Below, piece after piece: positions 25,039-34,249 of a DNA stretch of 64,000 bases. The position numbers and the translations under genes were made by a program. The notes beneath the pieces are model-generated. The model saw only the letters and a program-made list of their open reading frames with translations. It was not told the origin of the DNA and searched no databases. Every line of letters starts with the position of its first letter. Position 1 is the first letter of the stretch. The stretch is taken from positions 1 through 64,000 of the forward strand of contig JBKDAM010000167.1 of assembly GCA_046316495.1 (NCBI GenBank), in the 5' to 3' direction. The DNA comes from M3007 sp046316495 (GTDB taxonomy: Bacteria > Bacteroidota > Bacteroidia > Chitinophagales > Saprospiraceae).

Positions 25039-25934
25039 TGTTCTCAACATTTGCCAAAGGTAAACTAATGCTAACCGGTGAGTATGTAGTACTCGATGGT
25101 GCGCTATCGCTTGCAGTACCAGTTAAGTTTGGACAGCATCTAAAAGTTGAAACTGTAAGTACGGGTGGAAAACTACAGTGGACCAGTAGAGATAAAGATG
25201 GAAACTGTTGGTTTTCTGCAGAGTTCTCCCTTGTTGATTTTACAATTATTCAAACTTCGGATTACTTGGTTGCAGAACGTCTGTACCAACTATTAAACGC
25301 TTGCAGGGGATTAAATCCTGATTTTTGTAGGACCGAAGAAGGGTATTTGTTAGAAATGAAAGCAAATTTTCCTCTCAACTGGGGAATTGGGTCAAGCAGT
25401 ACTCTGATTGCAGCGTTAGCAAAGTGGGCTGACATCAATTCTTTTCAATTATCTGCTTTAACTTTTGGTGGATCTGGATATGATCTGGCTTGCGCATATT
25501 CACCAGGACCAATTATTTATCAGATAGATCCTAAGTTGCCTGCTGGACTTAGAGAAAAAATAAATACAGTACCTTTTGATCCCCCATTTAAAGATGAGTT
25601 ATTCTTCTATTATTTGGGAAACAAACAGGACAGTAGGGAGGGTATCAAACATTATAAATCATTAGACATAGAAAATAGAAGCTGGCTTGTAGACCAGATC
25701 ACTCAAATAACAAACGAAGTATTGTTATCATCAAATTTGTCTAGTTTTGAGGATCTCCTTCTTGAACATGAGCGCTTAATATCCAGCGTACTTGGTATAC
25801 AAAGAGCACAAGATCTTTATTTTCCAAATTTTAAGGGCGTCATAAAAAGTTTAGGAGCCTGGGGAGGGGATTTTGTTTTATCCACTCGCCCAATTAACGA
25901 AGGAGGAATTCCATATTCAGAAATGGTTTACTAG
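25038..25934 (+). CDS. GHMP kinase, GYDIA family
   Basis: A 298-residue small-molecule kinase of the galactokinase/homoserine/mevalonate/phosphomevalonate superfamily. It shows the substrate-side motif KGKLMLTGEYVVLDGALSLAVPV, the ATP-binding glycine/serine loop NWGIGSSSTLIAAL, and GGSGYDLACAYSPGPIIYQI, the stretch that names the GYDIA family (here GYDLA). A late glycine-rich SLGAWGGDFVLST is motif 3. By family knowledge it may take part in isoprenoid or sugar phosphorylation; I cannot assign the substrate. It is the last gene of the murF-thioredoxin unit. Confidence 0.82.
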   Translation: MFSTFAKGKLMLTGEYVVLDGALSLAVPVKFGQHLKVETVSTGGKLQWTSRDKDGNCWFSAEFSLVDFTIIQTSDYLVAERLYQLLNACRGLNPDFCRTEEGYLLEMKANFPLNWGIGSSSTLIAALAKWADINSFQLSALTFGGSGYDLACAYSPGPIIYQIDPKLPAGLREKINTVPFDPPFKDELFFYYLGNKQDSREGIKHYKSLDIENRSWLVDQITQITNEVLLSSNLSSFEDLLLEHERLISSVLGIQRAQDLYFPNFKGVIKSLGAWGGDFVLSTRPINEGGIPYSEMVY

Positions 25935-26019
25935 GGTCTTAATTGATTTCAGTTATAGGTTCGGTGCTGGGGGAATTGTCTCCTATCGTACTCGTTTAAA
26001 ATAATTGAATAAATCAGTC

Positions 26020-26027
26020 TAACTTTG
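26020..26027 (+). promoter_or_regulatory. -7 box of thrS
   Basis: TAACTTTG matches TAnnTTTG and would give a thrS leader of about 105 bases. No -33 TTG at ideal spacing. Confidence 0.45.
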
Positions 26028-26041
26028 TGACTCAAATAACG

Positions 26042-26125
26042 CAGGCAAGTAGGTCTGTATAACTTATTTTTCACAAACCGCCTGTACGATTTCGTGCTTG
26101 GCACCCGCCTTTCGTTTGGGTGGGT
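26042..26125 (+). promoter_or_regulatory. Structured thrS leader
   Basis: The untranslated leader can form a 7-bp hairpin with one G-U pair (26103-26109 ACCCGCC with 26119-26125 GGTGGGT) 14 bases before the thrS ATG, and an outer pairing CAGGC/GCCTG (26042-26046 with 26090-26094). I recognise no known riboswitch or T-box. Translational control, as with tRNA-like operators of thrS in other bacteria, is an inference. Confidence 0.35.
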
Positions 26126-26139
26126 AAATTAAAATTTTT

Positions 26140-28059
26140 ATGATTAAAGTAACTTTTCCCGATGGAAACGTACGAGAGTATGGTCCGGGTACTACGGCGA
26201 TGGATGTTGCCAAATCTATTAGTGAAGGCTTGGCCCGCAGTGTACTTGCGGCCAAAATTGATGGCGAGGTTAGAGATTTATCCCGCCCTATTCAGCAGGA
26301 CTGTTCCATCACGTTTCTTAAATGGGATGACAAAGAAGGTAAACAAACATTTTGGCATTCATCAGCACACCTTCTTGCTGAGGCAATTGAGTCTTTGTAT
26401 CCAGGTACAAAGTTTGGGATCGGTCCGGCAATTGAAAATGGTTTTTACTATGATATTGATACCGGTGATCGTCCATTAACGGCAGCAGATTTACCCAAAA
26501 TTGAACAAAAGGTACTTGAGTTAGCCAAAAATAAGAGTGTTTACACCAGAACTGAAGTATCAAAACAGGACGCCATTAAGTATTTTACAGAGAAGGGAGA
26601 TGAGTATAAGCTCGAGCTGATAGAAGGTTTAGCAGATGGTCAAATTACTTTTTACCAACAGGGTAATTTTATTGATTTGTGCAAGGGTCCACATATTCCC
26701 TCAACTGAGCCAATCAAAGCTGTAAAAATTACGAATCTTGCGGGTGCTTATTGGCGCGGTGATGAAAAACGCAAACAGTTAACCAGGGTTTATGCAATTA
26801 CATTTCCAAAGCAAAAGGAGCTGGAGGAGTATTTGCATATGATTGAAGAGGCCAAGAAACGGGACCATAGAAAATTAGGCCAAGAACTTGAACTGTTTAT
26901 GTTTTCCGATAAAGTTGGTCAAGGCTTGCCAATGTGGTTACCGAAAGGAACTGCATTGCGATCCCGTCTTGAAGATTTTTTAAAGAAGGAACAACTAAAA
27001 AGAGGCTACCTACCTGTAATTACTCCTCATATTGGATCAAAGAAACTGTATGTAACCTCAGGGCACTGGGACAAATACGGTAAAGATTCATTTCAACCTA
27101 TACACACTCCGGATGAGGATGAGGAGTTTTTGTTAAAACCAATGAACTGTCCTCACCACTGTGAAATTTATGGCTATCGCCCAAGATCATACAAAGAACT
27201 TCCCATCCGTATAGCAGAGTTTGGTACGGTATATCGTTATGAACAATCGGGTGAATTACATGGCTTGACCCGCGTTCGTTGCTTTACTCAAGATGATGCC
27301 CACCTCTTTTGTACAGAAGACCAGTTAAAGGATGAGTTTTTAGGTGTTTTAGAATTGACGAGATATGTCCTTGATAAATTAGGTTTTGACAAATTTACAG
27401 CCCAGATTTCTTTGAGAGATCCAGAAAATCCGGGAAAATATGTCGGAACAGATGAAAATTGGAGAAAGGCGGAACAGGCGATTATCGAAGCAGCAGCAGA
27501 AGCAGGACTTACAACAGTTACCGAACTTGGTGAAGCTGCTTTCTACGGTCCTAAACTTGATTTCATGGTAAAGGATGCATTAGGTAGATCCTGGCAATTA
27601 GGAACTATCCAAGTTGATTATAATTTGCCGATTCGATTTGATTTGAAATATATTGGTGCAGATAATCAAGAACACAGACCAGTTATGATTCACAGAGCAC
27701 CTTTCGGATCCATGGAGCGCTTTACTGGTGTATTAATCGAACATTGCGCTGGAAAGTTTCCTCTTTGGTTATCTCCAGAGCAGTTTGCCATTTTACCAGT
27801 GTCTGATCGATTTATTGATTACGCTAAGAGCGTTCAAAATCAATTAGGAGTAGAAGAACTTCGTGGATTTGTGGATGATCGGAATGAGACAATTGGTAAA
27901 AAAATAAGGGATAATGAGTTAAAGCGGATTCCTTATTTACTGATTGTCGGTGAAAAGGAAGCAGAGACAGGAACGGTATCTGTACGTCGGCAAGGGGAGG
28001 GTGATCAAGGGGCAATGAGTATCGGAGACTTTGCCTCTCATATTAAGTCAATGCTTTAG
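26140..28059 (+). CDS. thrS: Threonine--tRNA ligase
   Basis: Charges tRNA-Thr. The 639 residues carry the full architecture: TGS domain (1-60, MIKVTFPDGNVREYGPGTTA), the editing domain with HSSAHLLAEAIE and the late C...H pair in IDLCKGPHIPST, class II catalytic core (about 240-530) with the family-specific LLKPMNCPHHCEIYG zinc-cysteine motif, RVRCFTQDDAHLF, and HRAPFGSMERF, then the anticodon-binding domain (about 535-639). It has its own leader and terminator. infC, which often follows thrS, is not here. Confidence 0.98.
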   Translation: MIKVTFPDGNVREYGPGTTAMDVAKSISEGLARSVLAAKIDGEVRDLSRPIQQDCSITFLKWDDKEGKQTFWHSSAHLLAEAIESLYPGTKFGIGPAIENGFYYDIDTGDRPLTAADLPKIEQKVLELAKNKSVYTRTEVSKQDAIKYFTEKGDEYKLELIEGLADGQITFYQQGNFIDLCKGPHIPSTEPIKAVKITNLAGAYWRGDEKRKQLTRVYAITFPKQKELEEYLHMIEEAKKRDHRKLGQELELFMFSDKVGQGLPMWLPKGTALRSRLEDFLKKEQLKRGYLPVITPHIGSKKLYVTSGHWDKYGKDSFQPIHTPDEDEEFLLKPMNCPHHCEIYGYRPRSYKELPIRIAEFGTVYRYEQSGELHGLTRVRCFTQDDAHLFCTEDQLKDEFLGVLELTRYVLDKLGFDKFTAQISLRDPENPGKYVGTDENWRKAEQAIIEAAAEAGLTTVTELGEAAFYGPKLDFMVKDALGRSWQLGTIQVDYNLPIRFDLKYIGADNQEHRPVMIHRAPFGSMERFTGVLIEHCAGKFPLWLSPEQFAILPVSDRFIDYAKSVQNQLGVEELRGFVDDRNETIGKKIRDNELKRIPYLLIVGEKEAETGTVSVRRQGEGDQGAMSIGDFASHIKSML

Positions 28060-28085
28060 ATACAATTCTCCATTTCTGAATAGAG

Positions 28086-28140
28086 AAGGTCTTTCACCAA
28101 CAGTCATAAAATATGATTTTAGCGGTGAGAGACCTTTTTT
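28086..28140 (+). terminator. thrS intrinsic terminator
   Basis: Stem 28086-28098 (AAGGTCTTTCACC) with 28124-28136 (GGTGAGAGACCTT), one mismatch, followed by TTTTTT. It lies 26 bases after the thrS stop. Confidence 0.85.
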
Positions 28141-28168
28141 ATGTGCTAGGTGATAAAATAAGGTTGTA

Positions 28169-29293
28169 ATGGCTGAGAGTATGAGTCTGGACTGGATACT
28201 TTTTATTCTGTTTATTAGCTGTTCCTCAATACAGCTAATAATTTGGGTGTGTTTCCCAGGTCGGTTTCTTTTTTTTAGAAAGCGAGAAATCAAAAAGCTA
28301 TCATTCAATCCACCAGTATCCGTTGTTATTTGTGCAAGAAATGAATCTGAAAATTTAAGAAAAAATTTGCCTTATGTGTTAGAACAAGAGTACGATGGGT
28401 TGTTTGAAGTTGTGGTAGTTGATGATGCATCCTTTGATTCTACGGAGTTGGTATTAGAAGGATTTTCAAAGAAGTACCCTACCTTAAGGGTCATTCGACT
28501 CGAAAGCAAGACGCATCCAGGAAAAAAGCAAGCTTTGTCCTTAGGTGTGTCGAGCGCGCGATACGATTGGATCGTTGTAACGGATGCTGATTGTCAGCCG
28601 TCTGGTACAAAATGGTTATCGGGAATTTTAAATGCAGCAGACGAAGATGGAATTGTGTTAGGATACGCTCCCCTACTCTATGAGCGCTCCAAATTTAATA
28701 CATGGGCAAGGTATGAAACACTAATTACTGCTCTACAATATTTTTCTTTATCAAATGTTGGTTGGGCATTTATGGGGGTTGGTCGCAACATGGCTTGGCA
28801 TCGCTCTACCTTTGAAAGGCTATCGCATTCACAGTTAAACTGGAATATTCCTGGGGGCGATGATGATTTACTTGTGAATCAAAATCAAGGAGTTTATCCA
28901 ATCTATTGGACGATTCATCCATCAACTTTTGTATACTCTCCCGCGAAAGCCACACTTAGAGAGTGGGTTCAACAAAAACGACGACATCTATCATCTGGAT
29001 TTTCTTACCGTCCTTTTCATCGACTGTTATTGGGGGGCCAAGCATTTACGCATTCTGGCCATTACGGGTTTGGTCTAATTCTTTTATTTGTTAACCCAAG
29101 TTACTGGATACCAATCACTTCAATGTACTTTATTCGCCTGGGTTTAGTTTATTTTCTGATTAGGAAGGCATGTAAATTGTTTAGGGAGCCTAAGATATGG
29201 GCCTGGACGGTATTATTAGATGGTTTGATGGCATTGTGGGTGGGATTATTTGCACCGATGATTTTGGTTTTAGGCCCAAAGCGAACGTGGTAG
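28169..29293 (+). CDS. Membrane glycosyltransferase, family 2
   Basis: Transfers a sugar from a nucleotide donor, probably to a lipid or polysaccharide acceptor at the inner membrane. The 374 residues have an N-terminal transmembrane helix (about 8-32), a GT-A catalytic domain at about 48-270 (PPVSVVICARNESENLRKNLP, FEVVVVDDASFDSTE with the DD donor site, WIVVTDADCQPSG as DxD-equivalent, QQKRRHLSSG as the Q-rich acceptor motif) and C-terminal helices (about 290-374). It resembles processive-type GT2 enzymes, but no polysaccharide cluster surrounds it, so the product is unknown. Confidence 0.83.
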   Translation: MAESMSLDWILFILFISCSSIQLIIWVCFPGRFLFFRKREIKKLSFNPPVSVVICARNESENLRKNLPYVLEQEYDGLFEVVVVDDASFDSTELVLEGFSKKYPTLRVIRLESKTHPGKKQALSLGVSSARYDWIVVTDADCQPSGTKWLSGILNAADEDGIVLGYAPLLYERSKFNTWARYETLITALQYFSLSNVGWAFMGVGRNMAWHRSTFERLSHSQLNWNIPGGDDDLLVNQNQGVYPIYWTIHPSTFVYSPAKATLREWVQQKRRHLSSGFSYRPFHRLLLGGQAFTHSGHYGFGLILLFVNPSYWIPITSMYFIRLGLVYFLIRKACKLFREPKIWAWTVLLDGLMALWVGLFAPMILVLGPKRTW

Positions 29294-29308
29294 TTCTGAC
29301 TCTTATGT

Positions 29309-29782
29309 TTAAGAACGTTTTTCTTTTGATTTTTCAACGATCAGTCCAACCGATGAAATTCCAGAAAGGGAGTCTGTACGCATAAATTGCTCGATTGTAA
29401 TTTGATAAGATCCTACTTGGTTGAAGAAAGCATTTTCCTGAAGTACAACTTGTTGGGTATAAGTTTGTCCAGACTTATCACCTAATATTTTTCCTTCATT
29501 ATCAAAAACCGGGATTGATTTTATGTATTCTAGTTGTTTCCCATCGGGAAAGGCGGTCCAGAGCTTTATATAAATATTTTCTGTGGCAAAAGAGTCTACA
29601 GCGGAAAGAGAAAGATGGATATTATAAAGTGCTGATGTATCTTGAATTGAGAATTGAAAACGCTTTAAATCTTGGTACGTCCAAATACTATTTTCAATTT
29701 TATCTTTTGAGTTGAACAGATATTCCTGTTTGCAACCGAAAAAAGAGAGTGGTAAAATGGCAAGACAAAGAATTCGAATCAT
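29309..29782 (-). CDS. gldH: Gliding motility lipoprotein GldH
   Basis: Envelope lipoprotein needed for gliding and chitin use in flavobacteria; associated with type IX secretion. Start at 29782 gives MIRILCLAILPLSFFGC, an ideal lipoprotein signal with Cys17; the frame to 29809 is longer by nine residues. The 157-residue length fits GldH, and FQFSIQDTSALYNIHLSL, IYIKLWTAFPDGKQL and ENAFFNQVGSYQITIEQFMRTDSLSGISSVGLIVEK in outline match the family. It is convergent with the GT2 gene and downstream of nadC on the minus strand. Confidence 0.85.
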   Translation of the reverse strand: MIRILCLAILPLSFFGCKQEYLFNSKDKIENSIWTYQDLKRFQFSIQDTSALYNIHLSLSAVDSFATENIYIKLWTAFPDGKQLEYIKSIPVFDNEGKILGDKSGQTYTQQVVLQENAFFNQVGSYQITIEQFMRTDSLSGISSVGLIVEKSKEKRS

Positions 29783-29822
29783 AATGGTGCTAATTTTTGC
29801 AGGATTCAATCGAAAGAATAAT

Positions 29823-30683
29823 TTACCCTACAATTTTCAAACTAAGGTCTAGAGGCTGAGCTGAATGAGTAAGAGCTCCGACGGAAATGTAATCCACACC
29901 GGAAAGTGCGTACTTACGGACGGAGCGAAGTGTGATTCCTCCTGATGCTTCTGTTTGGAATTGTTTATTGACGGTAGCGACTGCTTCAGCGAGGATAGGG
30001 ATTTCAAAATTATCGAACATAATGCGAGTTACACCACCAATTTCAAGTACTTCGTGTAGTTCAACTAAATTCCGTACTTCAATAGTAATATCGAGCTGAA
30101 GGTTATTTTCTTGTTGGTATTGGTGGGCCCGGTCAATAGCTGGTTTTATTCCTCCAGCTGCTTCGATATGATTGTCTTTGATCATCATCCAATCATAAAG
30201 TCCCCAACGATAATTTTCGCATCCTCCAATTTTCACGGCCCATTTTTCTAAGAAGCGTAATAAGGGCGTTGTTTTTCTAGTGTCAAGGATTTTTACAGGA
30301 AGATCCCCAACTTCAAATGCGAATCGACTGGCCAGGGTAGAAATTCCGCTCATTCTTTGCATACTGTTGAGAACCAGCCGTTCTGCACGTAGTAATGCAC
30401 GAGTATTTCCTTCTACTTCGAAGGCTGTCTGTCCAAAAAAAACATCCTCACCATCTTTTTTGTGGATTTTAATGGAGGATGTAGGATCCACATGTGCAAA
30501 GATTCGTTCCGCCAGTTCTATCCCGGCGATAATTCCATAATCTTTAATTTTTAGAATAGCTTTACTACGGCTGTTGGATGGAATACAAGCTTGGGAGGTG
30601 TGGTCTCCATCCCGTACATCCTCGTATAGTGCGGCAATGATAAAGTCGGTAACTTGTTGATCAGAAATTTGCGGGAGAAGCAT
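29823..30683 (-). CDS. nadC: Nicotinate-nucleotide pyrophosphorylase (carboxylating)
   Basis: Converts quinolinate and PRPP to nicotinate mononucleotide in de novo NAD synthesis. The 286-residue length is standard. Signatures: EDVRDGDHTSQACIP at the N-terminus, RAERLVLNSMQRMSGIST, KILDTRKTTPLLRFLEKWAVKIGGCENYRWGLYDWMMIKDNH (the family core, in outline), IMFDNFEI and EASGGITLRSVRKYALSGVDYISVGALTHSA. It lies 12 bases after the thioesterase gene and 40 before gldH, so the three may be co-transcribed. nadA and nadB are not nearby. Confidence 0.96.
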   Translation of the reverse strand: MLLPQISDQQVTDFIIAALYEDVRDGDHTSQACIPSNSRSKAILKIKDYGIIAGIELAERIFAHVDPTSSIKIHKKDGEDVFFGQTAFEVEGNTRALLRAERLVLNSMQRMSGISTLASRFAFEVGDLPVKILDTRKTTPLLRFLEKWAVKIGGCENYRWGLYDWMMIKDNHIEAAGGIKPAIDRAHQYQQENNLQLDITIEVRNLVELHEVLEIGGVTRIMFDNFEIPILAEAVATVNKQFQTEASGGITLRSVRKYALSGVDYISVGALTHSAQPLDLSLKIVG

Positions 30684-30695
30684 AAATTTAATTAT

Positions 30696-31112
30696 TTAGT
30701 TAGTTGGCGACCACTCTTTTTGTTTTCTATAAGCGACTCCTCTGAAGAAGGCGACATTTGATCCGTCTTGTTTAGTGATTTTCACGGCATAGTTGGAGAG
30801 TTGGTTGCCTAGGTGTTCTTCCTTTGCATGTGCTGTCAGAATATCGCCTTCAAATACGGGGGCGACATGCTCGACGGTACAGTGAATTGAGACGGCCTGC
30901 CTACCCTGCGAGTTACAGGCAAAAGCGAATGCGCTGTCAGCCAACGAGAATGAAATTCCTCCATGAGCTACACCAAAACCATTCAGCATTTCTTTTCGGA
31001 CGGTTAATTCTAGAGTACAATATCCCAGCCCAATTTCAATTGGTTGAACTCCGAGCCATTTACTAAACGGATCGTTATCAAACATTTTATGAAGAATGTC
31101 TTTTGGATTCAT
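30696..31112 (-). CDS. Hotdog-fold thioesterase, PaaI type
   Basis: Predicted acyl-CoA thioesterase. A 138-residue single hotdog domain: MLNGFGVAHGGISFSLADSAFAFACNSQGRQAVSIHCTVEHVAP in outline, with the HGG...D/A active-site region of PaaI, then VFEGDILTAHAKEEHLG. PaaI proteins act on hydroxyphenylacetyl-CoA, but no phenylacetate genes are present, so a general proofreading role is as likely. The ATG at 31112 is preferred; a TACCTTTG box on the minus strand (31119-31126) ends six bases before it, making an upstream start at 31121 impossible if that box is used. Confidence 0.85.
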   Translation of the reverse strand: MNPKDILHKMFDNDPFSKWLGVQPIEIGLGYCTLELTVRKEMLNGFGVAHGGISFSLADSAFAFACNSQGRQAVSIHCTVEHVAPVFEGDILTAHAKEEHLGNQLSNYAVKITKQDGSNVAFFRGVAYRKQKEWSPTN

Positions 31113-31118
31113 GATTTG

Positions 31119-31126
31119 CAAAGGTA
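31119..31126 (-). promoter_or_regulatory. -7 box directly before the thioesterase gene
   Basis: Minus strand TACCTTTG, six bases before ATG 31112. If used, the transcript would have almost no leader. Confidence 0.4.
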
Positions 31127-31153
31127 CAGCAATGTTTTTACTTAATACTTTAG

Positions 31154-33046
31154 CTATTTACTTTTGGCTATTTCGATCATCCTTGATAGCTCTTCTACTA
31201 AACCATCAGGAGATCCAGAATAGCCAACACTTTTGAATCGAATTATTCCTTTTTTATCGACTACGTACTTGGTTGGAATTCCAGAGACGCCAAATTTAGA
31301 AACCACCTGGTTTTCATTATCCATCAATACTTGGAAGGAATATCCTTTCTCTTGGATAAATTTAGATGCATTTTTTTCTTTTTCTTCACCATTTTCCCAA
31401 GTATCTATGAATAGGAATGCTACTGAAGCGTCTTCTTTAAATTGATCTACTGCTTTTTGCATTCCAGGAAAGGAGGCTTTACACGGACCGCACCAAGTTG
31501 CCCAAAAATCAATAACAATAACTTTTCCTTTTAAACTTTCCATGGTTACTTCATTCCCGGAAAGATCTTTTAAACTAAATGAGGGTGCCTTTTTATCTAA
31601 AATTTGTTCTTTTAACCTATCAATTGCTGTTTTTACACCTTCGGCCTCGAGTTCTGCTAGCTTTTTAGCAGATTTATCGGCCCCATACTTTTCAGCATAT
31701 AATTGGGTAAAAAGGTTCTTTACTTTTTCTGTAGCTTGATTGTTGCCGATTAGCGACTGAATCGTTTCCAGTAGTTTATTCGATTTATTGGATTGGAGAA
31801 GCAGCACAAAACGCTCGTTCATATCCTGGTCACTGTATTTATTAATTTCTACAGCGAGCTGTTGCAGTTCTAAAGACTTCGAAAGTTCCCCTTGTTTTTC
31901 AAGAATAAACGAGTAGGTGTCAGCACAAGCCGCTAGATTCATATCTAGCATTTGAACATAATTACTGAAAAAAGTGCTGTATAGTACCTCTTGAGAAGGG
32001 TTTTGTTTTTCTTTCTGTATGGCAGCTACAGCCATCCTAGCCATTCCAGAGGCCAGCTCTAGATTTTCCTCCTTTTCAACGAGTTTCCAGGCTGCTTGGT
32101 TTAGGGAGGAGGCTGCCATTGCTGGGGGTAACATATTTGAGTATTGAATGAGTTCGTCATAACGATCGGTCCCACTAAGAGTACGTAGAATACCTGCCCA
32201 AATTCGATCAAGATCCTCTTTTTCATCTGAAGTAGGACGAGAATATTTACCCTGATAGTCTAGAACCTGCTTTATTTTCTCATCTACATTTGCCTCTTGT
32301 TTAATTTTTAGGCGCAAGGCTTCCCTTGTAAACCATCCGTTTGGAAATTGACTAATTGCTTTTTGCCTGACGGTATTGGCTTTTTCTGATGCAGTTAGTC
32401 GGTCATAACTGGCGGTAATTGATTTGAGTTGGGCCTCGGAAAGAGTTGCTTGTTGACTTAATTCATCCAGTAAGTTTAATGCTACTTGTTTGCCAGCATC
32501 TCCTCGAATAGTTCCTAGGAGAACACGTATATAACTTTCAATAAAGTTGATTTTCTGATCTGGGTTTTCTTTGAACTCTTCTTCGTAAAGTTCATAAGTG
32601 TATCCAGCATTTCGGTCTAAGGCGAATCCCATACCATGATCCCGGTATAAGGTAGCTTGTGCCGCAGTTGAGCCAGGGATTTTTTTTCCAAATGGGTCGT
32701 AAAAAGGAACAAAATAACCCTCGCCGTTATTGTTATCCCAAGTTTCTCCAAATCGAATAGCGGCGGCGCTACATAAGGTGTTAGCAGCACTTGTATAGGT
32801 TGCTGTTAATACTCCCTTTTTTGAGGTAAAAGAAAGGACTATTGCTTTTGGGCGGTTATCCGTCCATTCTAATATACAAAGTTCTGCTGTTTTGGTATCC
32901 ATTTTTTTTCCTGCTGGAGGGGTATAGGAAAACTGGATAGATGTTCCAGGAACTGGGTTAGAAGGCGACCAGCTTAGATTTCCTTTTTGACTTATGCCCC
33001 AACTAGTTGAAAAGAGAAGCAGTGCTAACAGAAATGGTAGTTTCAT
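31154..33046 (-). CDS. Exported TlpA-like thioredoxin protein with helical repeats
   Basis: Periplasmic thiol-disulfide protein of 630 residues: signal peptide (about 1-18), an Ig-like region (about 20-130, VPGTSIQFSYTPPAGKK), a long helical region (about 140-480) that looks TPR/HEAT-like (SFILEKQGELSKSLELQQLAVEINKYSD), and a C-terminal TlpA/AhpC-TSA domain (about 488-630) with FSLKDLSGNEVTMESLKGK, WATWCGPCKASFPGMQ and the cis-proline GVSGIPTKYVVD. Similar multi-domain TlpA proteins are frequent in Bacteroidota. It is alone on the minus strand between two other transcription units. Confidence 0.83.
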   Translation of the reverse strand: MKLPFLLALLLFSTSWGISQKGNLSWSPSNPVPGTSIQFSYTPPAGKKMDTKTAELCILEWTDNRPKAIVLSFTSKKGVLTATYTSAANTLCSAAAIRFGETWDNNNGEGYFVPFYDPFGKKIPGSTAAQATLYRDHGMGFALDRNAGYTYELYEEEFKENPDQKINFIESYIRVLLGTIRGDAGKQVALNLLDELSQQATLSEAQLKSITASYDRLTASEKANTVRQKAISQFPNGWFTREALRLKIKQEANVDEKIKQVLDYQGKYSRPTSDEKEDLDRIWAGILRTLSGTDRYDELIQYSNMLPPAMAASSLNQAAWKLVEKEENLELASGMARMAVAAIQKEKQNPSQEVLYSTFFSNYVQMLDMNLAACADTYSFILEKQGELSKSLELQQLAVEINKYSDQDMNERFVLLLQSNKSNKLLETIQSLIGNNQATEKVKNLFTQLYAEKYGADKSAKKLAELEAEGVKTAIDRLKEQILDKKAPSFSLKDLSGNEVTMESLKGKVIVIDFWATWCGPCKASFPGMQKAVDQFKEDASVAFLFIDTWENGEEKEKNASKFIQEKGYSFQVLMDNENQVVSKFGVSGIPTKYVVDKKGIIRFKSVGYSGSPDGLVEELSRMIEIAKSK

Positions 33047-33199
33047 AGTGAAAAGCAGTTAGGATCATTGTTGATGAAAAAGGTGATATTGAACTAAGAA
33101 CCTGTTGTTGTTTATTGATATCTTAAAAAATAATTAATAACCCTCCTCGTTTATAATTGCTAAAAACAGGTGTAACGAGTAGTTTTTGATATCATAGTT

Positions 33200-33742
33200 T
33201 TATTTTAGTTCATGAATTAGACGTTGAGCTTCTGTCTTCCGTGGTTCGGCAATTATTTCTAGAAGGGTATTTTTGCAAAGAGACCGTTGATGTTTTCGCA
33301 GGTAGCTAAGTGCCAGGAACCAACTTGTGTCCATCTGATAATTTAAAGATAGATTCATACTTTTCATTTCTTGAAAAGTAATGATTGCTTTATCCAATTG
33401 ATTTAGTTCAAGAAGACAAATCCCAGAAAACAGCTGTTTTTCAGGAATAAATAAAGTAGAGCCGTCTTGTTCAAAAAGTGACAGGGCCTTACTGTAGTTT
33501 TTTGTGTTGAAAGCCAAACAAGCCTCTTTTAAAAGAGGAAAGAGCGTGTCTTGGCCAGCTAAAAAGTCTGCTTTCGGGATGTTTCGATATCGTGCGTACA
33601 ATCGTTCGTCCATTTGAGGGCGGAGCATGTAAACTACTCCTACGATTAAAGAAAAGAAAAAACCAGTAACCAGCAGCCATTTACTCCAATGTGTTGTTGG
33701 AAATGTAAAGGGTGGTTCTTTCGAAAAAACAGCTTTTTTCAT
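33200..33742 (-). CDS. Small membrane-anchored TPR-like protein
   Basis: 180 residues: a cytoplasmic N-terminus, one transmembrane helix (about 23-41, LLVTGFFFSLIVGVVYML), and a helical domain with two TPR-like pairs (CLAFNTKNYSKALSLFEQDG, GICLLELNQLDKAIITFQEMKS, SYLRKHQRSLCKNTLLEIIA). Its ATG overlaps the tadA stop by four bases, so the two are translationally coupled. It resembles TPR membrane proteins found across Bacteroidota without assigned function. Confidence 0.65.
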   Translation of the reverse strand: MKKAVFSKEPPFTFPTTHWSKWLLVTGFFFSLIVGVVYMLRPQMDERLYARYRNIPKADFLAGQDTLFPLLKEACLAFNTKNYSKALSLFEQDGSTLFIPEKQLFSGICLLELNQLDKAIITFQEMKSMNLSLNYQMDTSWFLALSYLRKHQRSLCKNTLLEIIAEPRKTEAQRLIHELK

Positions 33743-34185
33743 CGTTTTGCTTTAAAAAACGAGGTTAGTAATGCTGCACACTCAGCTTCCATAATTCCAA
33801 GCTCTAGTTTTGTTTTAGGATGTAATAAATCTTTCCCTCCATACAACATAAATCCGCGTTTTTCATCAGAAGCGCCAAAAACCACTCGACCCACTTGAGC
33901 CCATGAAAGCGCTCCTGCACACATAACACAAGGTTCTAGTGTCACAAATAAGGTGCAGTCATTGAGATATTTGCTCCCTAAATAATTGGAGGCCGCTGTC
34001 AATGCTAAAATTTCTGCATGTGCTGTTACATCCGTGAGTCGTTCTGTTTGATTATGTGCACGTGCAATAATTCTATTTTCACATACAAAGACGGCCCCGA
34101 CAGGAACCTCTCCTAGTTCGTAGGCAAGTTTTGCTTGAGCAAGTGCTTGTTGCATGAAGTAAGTATCAGAGTGTACAGAAAGCAT
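33739..34185 (-). CDS. tadA: tRNA-specific adenosine deaminase
   Basis: Deaminates A34 to inosine in tRNA-Arg(ACG). The start at 34185 gives 148 residues, close to the family norm; the frame to 34239 adds 18 unrelated residues. Zinc-site motifs are intact: HAE at 56-58 (proton-shuttling Glu58) and PCVMC with Cys86 and Cys89 in LFVTLEPCVMCAGAL. The VFGASDEKRGF segment favours tRNA deaminase over cytidine or guanine deaminase. Confidence 0.92.
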   Translation of the reverse strand: MLSVHSDTYFMQQALAQAKLAYELGEVPVGAVFVCENRIIARAHNQTERLTDVTAHAEILALTAASNYLGSKYLNDCTLFVTLEPCVMCAGALSWAQVGRVVFGASDEKRGFMLYGGKDLLHPKTKLELGIMEAECAALLTSFFKAKR

Positions 34186-34249
34186 GTCGCAAAGGAATAA
34201 ATAAAAAATGGAAATCGTTTGCTTAGACACATGAATCATACTTTTTTTA

